Assembly (NCBI GenBank): GCA_000969725.1
Contig: JXSR01S015758.1
Strand: one strand, 5' to 3'
Source of the DNA: Ophiothrix spiculata
Taxonomy: Eukaryota; Echinodermata; Ophiuroidea; Amphilepidida; Ophiotrichidae
Length of the DNA stretch: 24,608 nt
The notes under the pieces were generated by a model. It worked only from the letters and a program-made list of their open reading frames with translations. It did no database searches and was not told where the DNA came from. A program made the translations under genes and the position numbers. This document shows positions 23,201-24,608 of this stretch, piece by piece (within the stretch, counting starts at the first letter, position 1; each line of letters begins with the position of its first letter).

Positions 23201-23294
23201 AGAAGACAAAGCTAATACCATTGATCAGGAAAAAGGTGGAGTTCGAAACACAATGATTTTTGAAGCTATCATGGGAGGCCAACGTAAGAATTGA
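2106..23294 (+). CDS. Adhesion GPCR with duplicated HRM-GAIN-GPS module (whole gene, 5' partial, 20 exons)
   Basis: Predicted cell-surface receptor: a large ectodomain, then seven helices expected to signal through G proteins. Exons: 2106-2201, 3787-3882, 4178-4273, 6179-6289, 7667-7944, 8161-8542, 8840-8994, 9573-9716, 10032-10284, 11337-11579, 12714-12833, 13807-13931, 15369-15527, 16356-16725, 17082-17242, 19301-19441, 20537-20646, 20880-21151, 21803-21869, 22217-23294. All have AG/GT borders and matching phases; the sum is 4,457 nt, giving one frame with no internal stop. Approximate residues from the window start: EGF 1-96, HRM1 97-160, GAIN1/GPS1 160-452, HYR 453-617, HRM2 618-690, GAIN2/GPS2 690-976, 7TM 980-1240, tail to 1484. 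Signal peptide and first exons lie upstream. Two GAIN/GPS modules in one receptor is unusual. Phase continuity argues for one gene, but without transcripts two overlapping genes are not excluded. Confidence 0.82.
2222..2315 (+). repeat. Low-complexity tract (TTC/CCT runs, T run, G run)
   Basis: Pyrimidine-rich TTTC and (CCT)n sequence followed by a long T run and a G run, just inside the intron after EGF1. Apparent open frames on both strands here are low-complexity artefacts. Confidence 0.85.
2694..3225 (+). repeat. Dispersed repeat, arm A1 (TTAACCCTC terminus)
   Basis: Starts TTAACCCTCATCTTCCT. The stretch 2740-3085 is the inverted counterpart of 7195-7575: shared words include CGATTGCACC, ATCCTTTGCGG, AAGGTGGGGTTATGGTAG, ATATCTGCATG, GACTTGAA, CATGTTAGAATTGTC and GACATTTAGAA. 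The TTAA plus CCCT terminus resembles non-autonomous piggyBac-type elements, but the other end of this copy is not clear. Confidence 0.7.
3530..3633 (+). repeat. Intronic hairpin (19-bp perfect core stem)
   Basis: TCAAAACCATGAATATGCC at 3554-3572 is perfectly complementary to 3588-3606, with a 15-base spacer. Pairing continues imperfectly outward (CCTCGA against TCGAGG, then ATTATTT against AAATAAT) to about 3530 and 3633. It could be a small foldback element or a hairpin RNA precursor. Nothing else in the sequence decides between them. Confidence 0.7.
3787..3882 (+). CDS. Exon: EGF-like domain 2
   Basis: Second 96-bp phase 1-1 exon, acceptor CCGCAG and donor GGTAAGA. It encodes six cysteines with the same spacing as the first copy (ICSPIC, NDGTC, NICSC, LC) and a GYTG turn. 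The identical length and phase, and the near-identical start and end (AIC..., CQT), show tandem exon duplication. Skipping this exon would keep the frame. Confidence 0.9.
3963..4080 (+). repeat. (TTTG)n-rich low-complexity tract
   Basis: Runs of TTTG/TTTA between EGF2 and EGF3. The open frame through it is compositional and not a gene. Confidence 0.85.
4178..4273 (+). CDS. Exon: EGF-like domain 3
   Basis: Third 96-bp phase 1-1 exon, acceptor TTTCATTAG and donor GGTAGG. Six cysteines (ICSVTC, NGGTC, MCSC, QC). It lies only 295 bases after the second copy. Its phase-1 end matches the phase-1 acceptor of the HRM exon 1.9 kb downstream, across an intron that holds a LINE and a decayed coding-like stretch. 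Confidence 0.9.
4530..5275 (-). mobile_element. Decayed LINE reverse transcriptase fragment, distinct from the first
   Basis: Minus-strand frames encode RT pieces in order: DTIDRDILVHKLEYYG, WFKSYLSNRKVSF, CGVPQGSILGP, FADD, NKLSLNASKTNMIL, FLGVIIDKCLTWKHHI, and TLYCTLVLPNLNYNILIWG near 4620. The pieces lie in different frames with stops between them, so the copy is old and dead. The sequence differs clearly from the 552-1866 copy (for example GSILGP versus GSILAP), so it is another subfamily. It is 5'-truncated near 5275 and has no recognisable 3' tail. Confidence 0.85.
5847..6095 (+). pseudogene. Possible decayed ectodomain exon between EGF3 and HRM1
   Basis: After a plausible acceptor (CATTTCCAG, ending 5846), the phase-1 frame expected from EGF3 reads GHFYTELLIEDRKSSNV and then stops. 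A neighbouring frame continues with domain-like sequence (AFFNNFTARQ, SRYYVVAIARATHRP, NSSAPFVVQ) to about 6095. The YYVVAIA strand resembles the end of fibronectin-III-like domains in invertebrate receptors. No donor in the required phase is seen. It reads as a broken exon of this gene, or a chance frame. Confidence 0.3.
6179..6289 (+). CDS. Exon: first half of HRM domain 1
   Basis: A 111-bp phase 1-1 exon between TGCCACAG and CGTAAGT. It encodes the N-terminal half of a hormone-receptor-motif (HRM) domain: first Cys (VFC), the SWP core, the NETA helix start and the second Cys (RERC). The matching exon of the second module is 12714-12833, with the same phase and the same Cys/Trp order. HRM domains sit just before the GAIN domain in many adhesion GPCRs. 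There are two N-glycosylation sequons (NET, NVT). Confidence 0.85.
6480..6745 (+). repeat. Dispersed repeat ending GAGGGTTAA, with G/C-run hairpin
   Basis: Contains GTCGAAAAACG...CGTTTTTCGAC (a ~50-base imperfect foldback), repeated TGACGTCA words, and a GGGGGGCGGAATCCGCCCCCC palindrome near 6673-6700. It ends GAGGGTTAA at about 6737-6745, the same terminus type as arms A1 and A2. Probably a relative of the same non-autonomous family. The rest of the intron (6746-7194) shows no gene. Confidence 0.55.
7195..7597 (-). repeat. Dispersed repeat, arm A2 (inverted copy of arm A1)
   Basis: Ends CGAGGGTTAA, the reverse complement of the arm A1 start, and matches it along about 390 bases with moderate divergence. 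The acceptor of exon 7667-7944 lies about 70 bases downstream. The two arms enclose the EGF2, EGF3 and HRM1a exons. Confidence 0.7.
7667..7944 (+). CDS. Exon: second half of HRM domain 1 plus start of GAIN domain 1
   Basis: A 278-bp exon, phase 1 in and phase 0 out (GCAG/GTATGT). It starts with the HRM end (ASRKC, then GIWDAP and the last Cys in LTDC) and runs straight into the helical subdomain A of GAIN. In the second module the same two parts are separate exons (13807-13931 and 15369-15527), so one intron was gained or lost after duplication. The acceptor TAAAG at 7666 was chosen because it gives the phase and an Arg junction like the second module. It is the weakest splice site in the model. 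Confidence 0.8.
8161..8542 (+). CDS. Exon: GAIN domain 1, subdomains A/B
   Basis: A 382-bp exon, phase 0 in, phase 1 out, acceptor TTCCTTTCAG and donor GGTAAGG. It encodes about 127 residues of amphipathic helix followed by the beta-rich start of subdomain B. The LPPSLF segment near its end aligns with LPPVIF of the second-module exon 16356-16725, which has the same phases and nearly the same length (370 bp). It has an extra Cys before LPP that the second module lacks. Confidence 0.85.
8840..8994 (+). CDS. Exon: GAIN domain 1, subdomain B strands
   Basis: A 155-bp exon, phase 1 in, phase 0 out. It encodes the GFLVYNSDSMFP strand-turn, then SSDIIS and the LPDPVQIQF strand that precedes the GPS motif. 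The second-module exon 17082-17242 matches in phase and position (SFVVHNTDVLFP, GSDIVS, LPEPVVLEF). This pattern is typical of the GAIN strands immediately before GPS. Confidence 0.88.
9112..9326. mobile_element. hAT-like MITE with 8-bp target duplication
   Basis: A 215-bp element with terminal inverted repeats CAGGGGTGTCGGAA and TTCTGACACCCCTG (one mismatch). It is flanked by near-identical 8-bp duplications, CACTTTGA (9104-9111) and CACTTTAG (9327-9334). The CAGGGGTGTC ends and 8-bp duplication are typical of hAT elements. No coding capacity. It lies in the intron before GPS1. Confidence 0.8.
9573..9716 (+). CDS. Exon: GPS motif 1 (mid-ectodomain)
   Basis: A 144-bp phase 0-0 exon encoding 48 residues with the full GPS pattern: CVFW, a second Trp before EEGC, then the CNC pair followed by HLTNFAVIV. 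The H-L/T triad needed for autoproteolysis in the GAIN family is intact. In ordinary adhesion GPCRs the residues after T are the tethered agonist and lead into helix 1. Here the next exon in phase is an HYR domain, so this site lies mid-ectodomain. Cleavage would free, or leave non-covalently bound, the EGF-HRM1-GAIN1 part. Confidence 0.9.
9806..9857 (+). repeat. (ATTC)n microsatellite followed by poly-A
   Basis: About nine tandem ATTC units followed by a run of A, in the intron between GPS1 and HYR1. This creates a Ser-Phe-Ile-His-rich frame that is not a gene. Confidence 0.9.
10032..10284 (+). CDS. Exon: HYR domain 1 (disulfide cysteines lost)
   Basis: A 253-bp exon, phase 0 in, phase 1 out. 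It encodes an HYR (immunoglobulin-like hyalin repeat) domain: TNGPLDIV, VTWISPIATDDSG, FYPGDSFPIG, and VIYTATDPSGN near its end. The two cysteines usual in HYR (before P-x-D-I and in the last strand) are absent. The phase-0 start is needed to join GPS1, whereas the second HYR exon is phase 1-1. It works as the phase adaptor between the two modules. Confidence 0.88.
10484..10815 (+). repeat. Dispersed repeat, arm B1 (upstream of HYR2)
   Basis: Inverted counterpart of 11719-12037. Shared words in order: TTCAGCAGCTCA, TTTCTAGACCA, ATCAATATTT, AGACA-ATC-AAAGTA, TCTAGA, AAGCCACTCAA/AAGGCACTCAA, TTTTGAGA, CTTTAG, CAACCGGT, TAATGGCG, ATTAGTG-TGTGGA. The pair brackets the HYR2 exon. Confidence 0.7.
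10822..11017. mobile_element. Foldback (palindromic) MITE
   Basis: Nearly the whole 196-bp segment folds on itself. ACTATGGTCA at 10835, AACAGTGTT-AGTCCGTCTA, and GTAGCGAGCG in the centre each have reverse complements in order on the other side (CGCTCGCTAC, TAGACGGACTAAACACTGTT, TGACCATAGT). G+C-rich centre. It sits in the HYR1-HYR2 intron next to arm B1. Confidence 0.8.
11337..11579 (+). CDS. Exon: HYR domain 2
   Basis: A 243-bp phase 1-1 exon, acceptor TTCACAG and donor GGTAAGT. HYR features: ENPVLKCP, IHWPEPAYNDNSG, FVIGVHNVTYVAWDLSGN, TCNITIKV. Both domain cysteines are kept, unlike the first HYR. There are several N-glycosylation sequons (NST, NVT, NIT). Inverted copies of a dispersed repeat lie on both sides in the flanking introns (10484-10815 and 11719-12037). 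Skipping the exon would keep the frame. Confidence 0.9.
11719..12037 (-). repeat. Dispersed repeat, arm B2 (downstream of HYR2)
   Basis: Inverted copy of arm B1 with moderate divergence, running from AGAGTCCACACCACTAAT to GAGCTGCTGAACCC. The arms face each other across about 900 bases that include the HYR2 exon and a foldback element. Confidence 0.7.
12194..12491. mobile_element. TA-flanked MITE with GAGGGTTTG termini
   Basis: Inverted ends GAGGGTTTGTACG and CGTGCAAACCCTC (one mismatch), each bordered by TA, as expected for a Tc1/mariner-type target. Internal length is 294 bp with no coding capacity of its own. It carries CCAAGATGGCGGC, a match to the YY1-type motif, around 12431. The element lies 220 bases before the HRM2a exon. 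Confidence 0.7.
12431..12465 (+). promoter_or_regulatory. Candidate internal first exon: YY1-like motif, ATG and phase-1 splice donor
   Basis: CCAAGATGGCGGC contains a well-placed start codon (A at -3, G at +4; ATG at 12436). The frame runs nine codons (MAARTVCVY) to a strong donor, G/GTGAGT, at 12464. The donor leaves phase 1, which is the phase of the next acceptor at 12714 (HRM2a). A transcript from here would encode only HRM2-GAIN2-GPS2-7TM. It would have no obvious signal peptide, and AAGATGGCGGC is common inside MITEs, so chance remains likely. Confidence 0.3.
12714..12833 (+). CDS. Exon: first half of HRM domain 2
   Basis: A 120-bp phase 1-1 exon, acceptor TTTAAACAG and donor CCGTAAG. 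It encodes AACPPNSTE, a Trp in ILSWLQTP, and the second Cys in NERCDV. It is the counterpart of 6179-6289, with the same phases and the same order of Cys and Trp. It begins the membrane-proximal HRM-GAIN-GPS module. A possible alternative first exon in phase with it lies at 12436-12463. Confidence 0.85.
12834..13806 (+). other. Intron, A+T-rich, nothing recognised
   Basis: Long A-rich stretch (roughly 13130-13450) with no conserved frame. No repeat relationship to the other introns was noticed. Confidence 0.6.
13807..13931 (+). CDS. Exon: second half of HRM domain 2
   Basis: A 125-bp exon, phase 1 in, phase 0 out. It encodes GNGVATRVC, AVWQQP and FIGC, the classic A-x-R-x-C...W...C ending of HRM, then a linker ending DLPE. 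In the first module the same segment is fused with the start of GAIN in one exon. Confidence 0.88.
13957..14080. mobile_element. Short foldback MITE (~124 bp)
   Basis: Left arm GCTTCAAAACTCAACTGGCG followed by GTTGTCTGCTAGTTCTGG. The right arm is its reverse complement (CCAGAACCAACAGACAAACG, then CCGGTTGAGTTTTGAAGC) with few mismatches and about 40 bases between arms. It lies 25 bases after the donor of HRM2b. Confidence 0.8.
14133..14439 (+). mobile_element. CCCGGGG-ended element, copy 1, with 7-bp target duplication
   Basis: Element 14140-14432 with CCCGGGGG at the left and CCCCCGGGG at the right. Direct repeats TTACATG flank it (14133-14139 and 14433-14439). Inside are repeated phrases such as GGTATACGGGG, TTTTTGGTATATTGATGGGTGGGTTTT, TTGGGTGCTTTTTCTAGAAAAATGGTATAGAGATAGG and GAGATGGTCA. 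Same family and orientation as 17331-17594. It cannot code. Confidence 0.8.
14440..15368 (+). other. Intron remainder, no gene seen
   Basis: A+T-rich sequence between the CCCGGGG element and the GAIN2a exon. A 69-codon open frame at 14507-14716 shows no domain and no splice context. Nothing else recognised up to the acceptor at 15368. Confidence 0.6.
15369..15527 (+). CDS. Exon: GAIN domain 2, subdomain A start
   Basis: A 159-bp phase 0-0 exon, acceptor TCCTACAG and donor GGTATGG, encoding 53 residues of helical sequence (NVENVAEALNNITQQ, LTAEDVVDIAETIRNIV). This pattern is typical of GAIN subdomain A. The counterpart is the second half of exon 7667-7944. Confidence 0.88.
16039..16263. mobile_element. 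MITE-like element with ~28-bp inverted ends
   Basis: Left end AATACCCTGTTACCTCGATCATAAGAAC. The right end, 16236-16263, is its reverse complement with about five mismatches (GTTCTTATGATCAAGATTAAAGGGTATT). A second GTTACCTTGATCATAAGA copy directly follows the left end as a ~22-bp tandem repeat. No coding capacity. The rest of this intron (15528-16038) shows no gene. Confidence 0.65.
16356..16725 (+). CDS. Exon: GAIN domain 2, subdomains A/B
   Basis: A 370-bp exon, phase 0 in, phase 1 out. It begins ITSSIIEIVNNVV, matching IISSMVGVSSNIV of the first module, and carries helical sequence to about residue 60. It then enters beta-rich sequence (NIALTIGTV, SGFSFAVIGDEGG, HRTAVILPPVIF). Several NxS/T sequons suggest heavy glycosylation. 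Confidence 0.88.
16825..16896 (+). repeat. Intronic hairpin, ~30-bp nearly perfect stem with 12-base loop
   Basis: AATTAGTTATTATGATGTTTATTACAGGTC (16825-16854) pairs with 16867-16896, with one mismatch and one extra base, around loop ACTTATATAAAA. Size and loop resemble a pre-miRNA or a very young foldback. It is on the sense strand of the intron between GAIN2b and GAIN2c. Confidence 0.75.
16943..16994 (+). repeat. (GAT)n microsatellite
   Basis: About 15 GAT units interrupted once by GACACC. It produces His-rich or Ile-rich frames on the minus strand that are not genes. Confidence 0.9.
17082..17242 (+). CDS. Exon: GAIN domain 2, subdomain B strands
   Basis: A 161-bp exon, phase 1 in, phase 0 out, acceptor TAAACAG and donor CCGTAAGC. 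It encodes GVSFVVHNTDVLFP, GSDIVS and LPEPVVLEFT, the strands before the GPS. It is the clear counterpart of 8840-8994. Confidence 0.9.
17324..17601 (+). mobile_element. CCCGGGG-ended element, copy 2, with 7-bp target duplication
   Basis: Element 17331-17594 flanked by TTTGCAG direct repeats (17324-17330, 17595-17601). It has a long G run after CCCGGG at the left and ends CCCCGGG. It shares GGTATACGT, TTTTGGGGTG, TTTTGGTATAT-AATGGG, GGGGTGCTTTTCCA, GATGGGTGGGTTT and GAGATGGTCA with copy 1. Two copies at different targets, each with its own 7-bp duplication, show genuine transposition. Confidence 0.8.
17602..18724 (+). other. Intron, A+T-rich, no gene seen
   Basis: No conserved frame or TIR pair was recognised over this 1.1-kb stretch. 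The base composition is like the neighbouring introns. Confidence 0.55.
18725..19276. mobile_element. TTAA-flanked MITE (~550 bp) abutting the GPS2 exon
   Basis: Perfect 23-bp inverted ends TTTTAACACTTAAGTGGTCAAGG (from 18725) and CCTTGACCACTTAAGTGTTAAAA (to 19276). A subterminal GTCCATATGGACC palindrome is present near each end, and there is a 17-bp C run at the right. Removal of TTAA leaves CACTTAAGTGG ends, so a TTAA target (piggyBac-like) is plausible. The right end lies about 25 bases before the GPS2 acceptor. Confidence 0.8.
19301..19441 (+). CDS. Exon: GPS motif 2 (membrane-proximal)
   Basis: A 141-bp phase 0-0 exon, 47 residues. GPS pattern complete: CVFWDF, NWSQEGC, then CHCDHLTNFAVLV. 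The H-L/T triad is intact. The residues after T (TNFAVLV, continued in the next exon as DVTYVD) would form the tethered agonist for the adjacent seven-helix domain. It shares APG, CVFW, W-S-x-E-G-C and HLTNFAV with the first GPS. Confidence 0.93.
19442..20132 (+). other. Intron, no gene seen
   Basis: A+T-rich sequence between GPS2 and the next MITE. No conserved frame or repeat pair recognised. Confidence 0.55.
20133..20504. mobile_element. MITE with 19-bp perfect inverted ends, just before the TM1 exon
   Basis: AAGGTTTGTCTCAGAAACC (20133-20151) and its exact reverse complement (20486-20504) bound a 372-bp non-coding element. Inside is a GCGCGTAG-AG-CTACGCGC hairpin (about 20181-20198). The right end lies 32 bases before the helix 1 exon. 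Confidence 0.8.
20537..20646 (+). CDS. Exon: transmembrane helix 1
   Basis: A 110-bp exon, phase 0 in, phase 2 out. A short linker (DVTYVDSHVILDIVSKIG) is followed by the hydrophobic helix CGVSMMALFFTLVIFIGF. The I-x-x-x-G-C pattern before the helix is typical of adhesion GPCR helix 1. An inverted-repeat transposon ends 32 bases before the acceptor. Confidence 0.92.
20880..21151 (+). CDS. Exon: transmembrane helices 2, 3 and start of 4
   Basis: A 272-bp exon, phase 2 in, phase 1 out. Helix 2: ILINLCVALFLLYFVFLVGID. Extracellular-loop Cys before helix 3 (NGCICVAF). Helix 3 carries the class B2 hallmark WMAVEGFNLYQVVVRVF. Helix 4 starts at SALVAWG. The match to the adhesion/secretin-type receptor family is strong. 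Confidence 0.95.
21312..21768 (+). mobile_element. LINE endonuclease fragment between ~98-bp direct repeats
   Basis: Bases 21412-21675 encode part of an APE-type LINE endonuclease: NIMYSYSFFPCIDRPTRI, GTSISLIDNIFTNN, and DLSDHFPNFVSV, whose SDH is the conserved catalytic motif. It is flanked by direct repeats 21312-21411 and about 21670-21768 that differ at only a few positions (core GTAGGTATAATAAGCATAGT to CTCAACGATAGAA). No RT portion is present. The whole lies inside the helix 4 intron. The repeats may be a long target duplication or mark a segmental tandem duplication. Confidence 0.75.
21803..21869 (+). CDS. Exon: transmembrane helix 4 end and extracellular loop 2
   Basis: A 67-bp exon, phase 1 in, phase 2 out, acceptor TTTGTTTCAG and donor AGTAAGT. 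It encodes GLPFVISVISLGAGF and then YYDHMNY. The tyrosine codon is completed by the next exon, which starts with the conserved loop cysteine. It lies after the intron with the LINE endonuclease fragment. Confidence 0.9.
22217..23294 (+). CDS. Terminal exon: helices 5-7 and acidic cytoplasmic tail
   Basis: A 1,078-bp exon after CATTTTCAG. It starts with the second-loop Cys (YCFVG, where most family members have CW). Then come helix 5 (YFGVVLPIVCVLFFNLTMF), helix 6 (GLTWVFGFFAIEG) and helix 7 (CNSFQGLVLFLVFC). The tail is about 250 residues. It has a near-repeat KSPYDDMDF / KSPYSETDF (about 22659-22720), Ser/Thr-rich sequence, a DDDDDSSDEYF acidic stretch and a Glu run encoded by a GAA microsatellite (23181-23206). 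The stop is at 23292-23294. A perfect-looking donor (GTAAGA at 23284) precedes the stop by three codons, so a further exon is possible. Confidence 0.9.
23181..23206 (+). repeat. (GAA)n coding microsatellite in the receptor tail
   Basis: In-frame GAA repeat encoding a run of glutamates near the C-terminus. Length is likely to vary between individuals. Confidence 0.85.
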
Positions 23295-24608
23295 ATAAGA
23301 CAGTTATATAAATAACGCATTGTTTTTTAGAATTTAGTGGCAGTGGCGAAGCCAGGTTGGGAGGAAATGGGGGAGCAGACTTCCCCCCCCCCCCGATAAA
23401 ATTATGGGTGGAAGAAAACGGGACGAAAAGAAAGAAGAAAAAACAAGGACGAAAAGAATTATAAACGGGGAAACATATGATCAATCCCGTAGAAAATTAC
23501 CAATGAATTGTTGAATGAAGTGGACATAATTCAATTCTATATCTTAAATATGTCTCCTGTAATGTGAATTATTACAAAATTAATCTACGTGTATATATAT
23601 CTATATTATATATTTGTTTACAAATTTGAAAAGGTGAAAAATTAATGTTATAATCATAGATACATATATTTTTATATTCACATGTATTGGTATTATTACT
23701 CAGAACTCTTTTAACTGATAAAGCGATATCAAGAGGGTTTTTGTTTGTTTGGTTGGTTTTGTTTGTTTATGTAATGCATCTTTTAATGTGCAGCCTCTTT
23801 TACTTATTAAAAAGGGGAATAAAGGACATTGCTAGTTGGCCTTACGTCACAAATAGGTCCCTCAAATATTATGGATCTGTTACATATTACCCTAAAAAAT
23901 GAAAGAAAACATGCATTTTTGCTAAAACTTCTTTACGTATTTGGGAAAGTTTGTATCATATGAAAGGTCTATTTATACTCTATTTATGTGTAAAAAGTGA
24001 ACTTCCCATGATTTTAATTAATGAAGTTATACTTAAAAAAGCAGTTAGGGAACACGATGGATCGGGTGGAGGAGGCGACGGTGGAGGAGGCGCGCATAGG
24101 ATTACATACAAAAGTGTAAACAAGTTATGATTTATAAACACATGTATTGTTAAAAATAAAAATGCTGGGATCATAATTTTTTTGCATATACTTCAATGAG
24201 ATATGTATAATGCTAAAGCATGTATCAAATATTAACATATCATCCAAATTTAGTTGTTTTTTAATGGTTTATATGTGGGTATTTTTCTCTATACATTACT
24301 GTACAAAACATGCATTTACACTCGGAAATTTTAAAACGGCATATCTTTTGACTGAGTCGACGTAGTTGGTAAAAGTTATAAATTTTTCAAAAGGAAATTT
24401 GACGAGGAATCCAATTATGTGATTAATTTTCAGGTAGTGTATACAGGAAAAAAGTTGTGACCGATAAATATCCTAACAATTAATGGGTTGTTCATTAATT
24501 TTGAGCATCCTCAGTATTTTGACCACAATGAAATTGGTCACCAAATGTATTATTTTATGAAAGGCCATCATAACATCCATCAAGTAATGTTTGTGTCATC
24601 TGGATACA
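23295..24608 (+). other. 3' UTR and downstream DNA, no further gene seen
   Basis: A+T-rich with no supported coding region. Candidate polyadenylation signals AATAAA occur at 23818-23823 and 24155-24160. A GGAGGAGGCG tandem word lies near 24068-24092. Short open frames here are low complexity. Confidence 0.5.
23341..23365 (+). mobile_element. Single hAT-type terminus
   Basis: CAGTGGCGAAGCCAGG at 23341 matches the well-known CAGTGGCG-AGCCAGG ends of hAT transposons. The opposite end was not found in the window, so the element's extent is unknown. It sits 46 bases after the receptor stop codon, inside the likely 3' UTR. Confidence 0.5.

Noticed and set aside
23284-23465. A 47-base intron from 23284 to an acceptor at 23330, giving a longer C-terminus
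   Set aside because: The frame stays open to about 23464, but the intron is far shorter than any other here and the added exon would be hAT and low-complexity DNA.
1-24608. Virus-like or LTR elements
   Set aside because: No LTR pair, integrase, protease, capsid or envelope signature was seen. All reverse transcriptase pieces are of the LINE type.

Overview
This is animal (metazoan) genomic DNA. It is A+T-rich, with short exons bounded by GT..AG, long introns, and many decayed LINEs and short inverted-repeat transposons. The protein content (EGF-like, HYR, HRM, GAIN/GPS and a class B2 seven-helix domain) and the repeat style suggest a marine invertebrate, probably a deuterostome such as a hemichordate, echinoderm or amphioxus. 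The species cannot be fixed from the sequence alone.

One host gene fills the window on the + strand. It is an adhesion G-protein-coupled receptor whose 5' exons lie before the window. I can place 20 consecutive exons from 2106 to a stop at 23294. Their splice phases agree at every junction, giving one unbroken frame of about 1,485 residues. Order: three EGF-like exons (2106-4273); a complete HRM-GAIN-GPS module (6179-9716); two HYR domains (10032-11579); a second complete HRM-GAIN-GPS module (12714-19441); seven transmembrane helices (20537 to about 22540); and a long acidic cytoplasmic tail. The second module sits next to the membrane as in a normal adhesion GPCR. The first lies mid-ectodomain and is followed by HYR domains instead of a helix. 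Both GPS motifs keep the Cys/Trp framework and the H-L/T cleavage triad, so the receptor may cleave itself at two places. This duplicated, doubly cleavable layout is the main candidate for something undescribed.

The introns are crowded with mobile DNA. There are two decayed LINE reverse-transcriptase pieces (552-1866 and 4530-5275, both minus strand), a LINE endonuclease piece flanked by ~98-bp direct repeats (21312-21768), and several foldback or TIR elements, some with clear target duplications (9104-9334, 14133-14439, 17324-17601). Two inverted pairs of dispersed repeats bracket phase-1/phase-1 exons: one around EGF2-EGF3-HRM1a, the other around HYR2. Pairing of these arms in pre-mRNA could promote in-frame skipping or circularisation. 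One TA-flanked element carries a phase-matched ATG-plus-donor that could act as an internal first exon for a short, second-module-only receptor. Two sharp intronic hairpins (3530-3633, 16825-16896) are also worth checking.

No tRNA, rRNA, CRISPR or virus-like element was recognised. From 23295 to the end there is no further gene that I can support.
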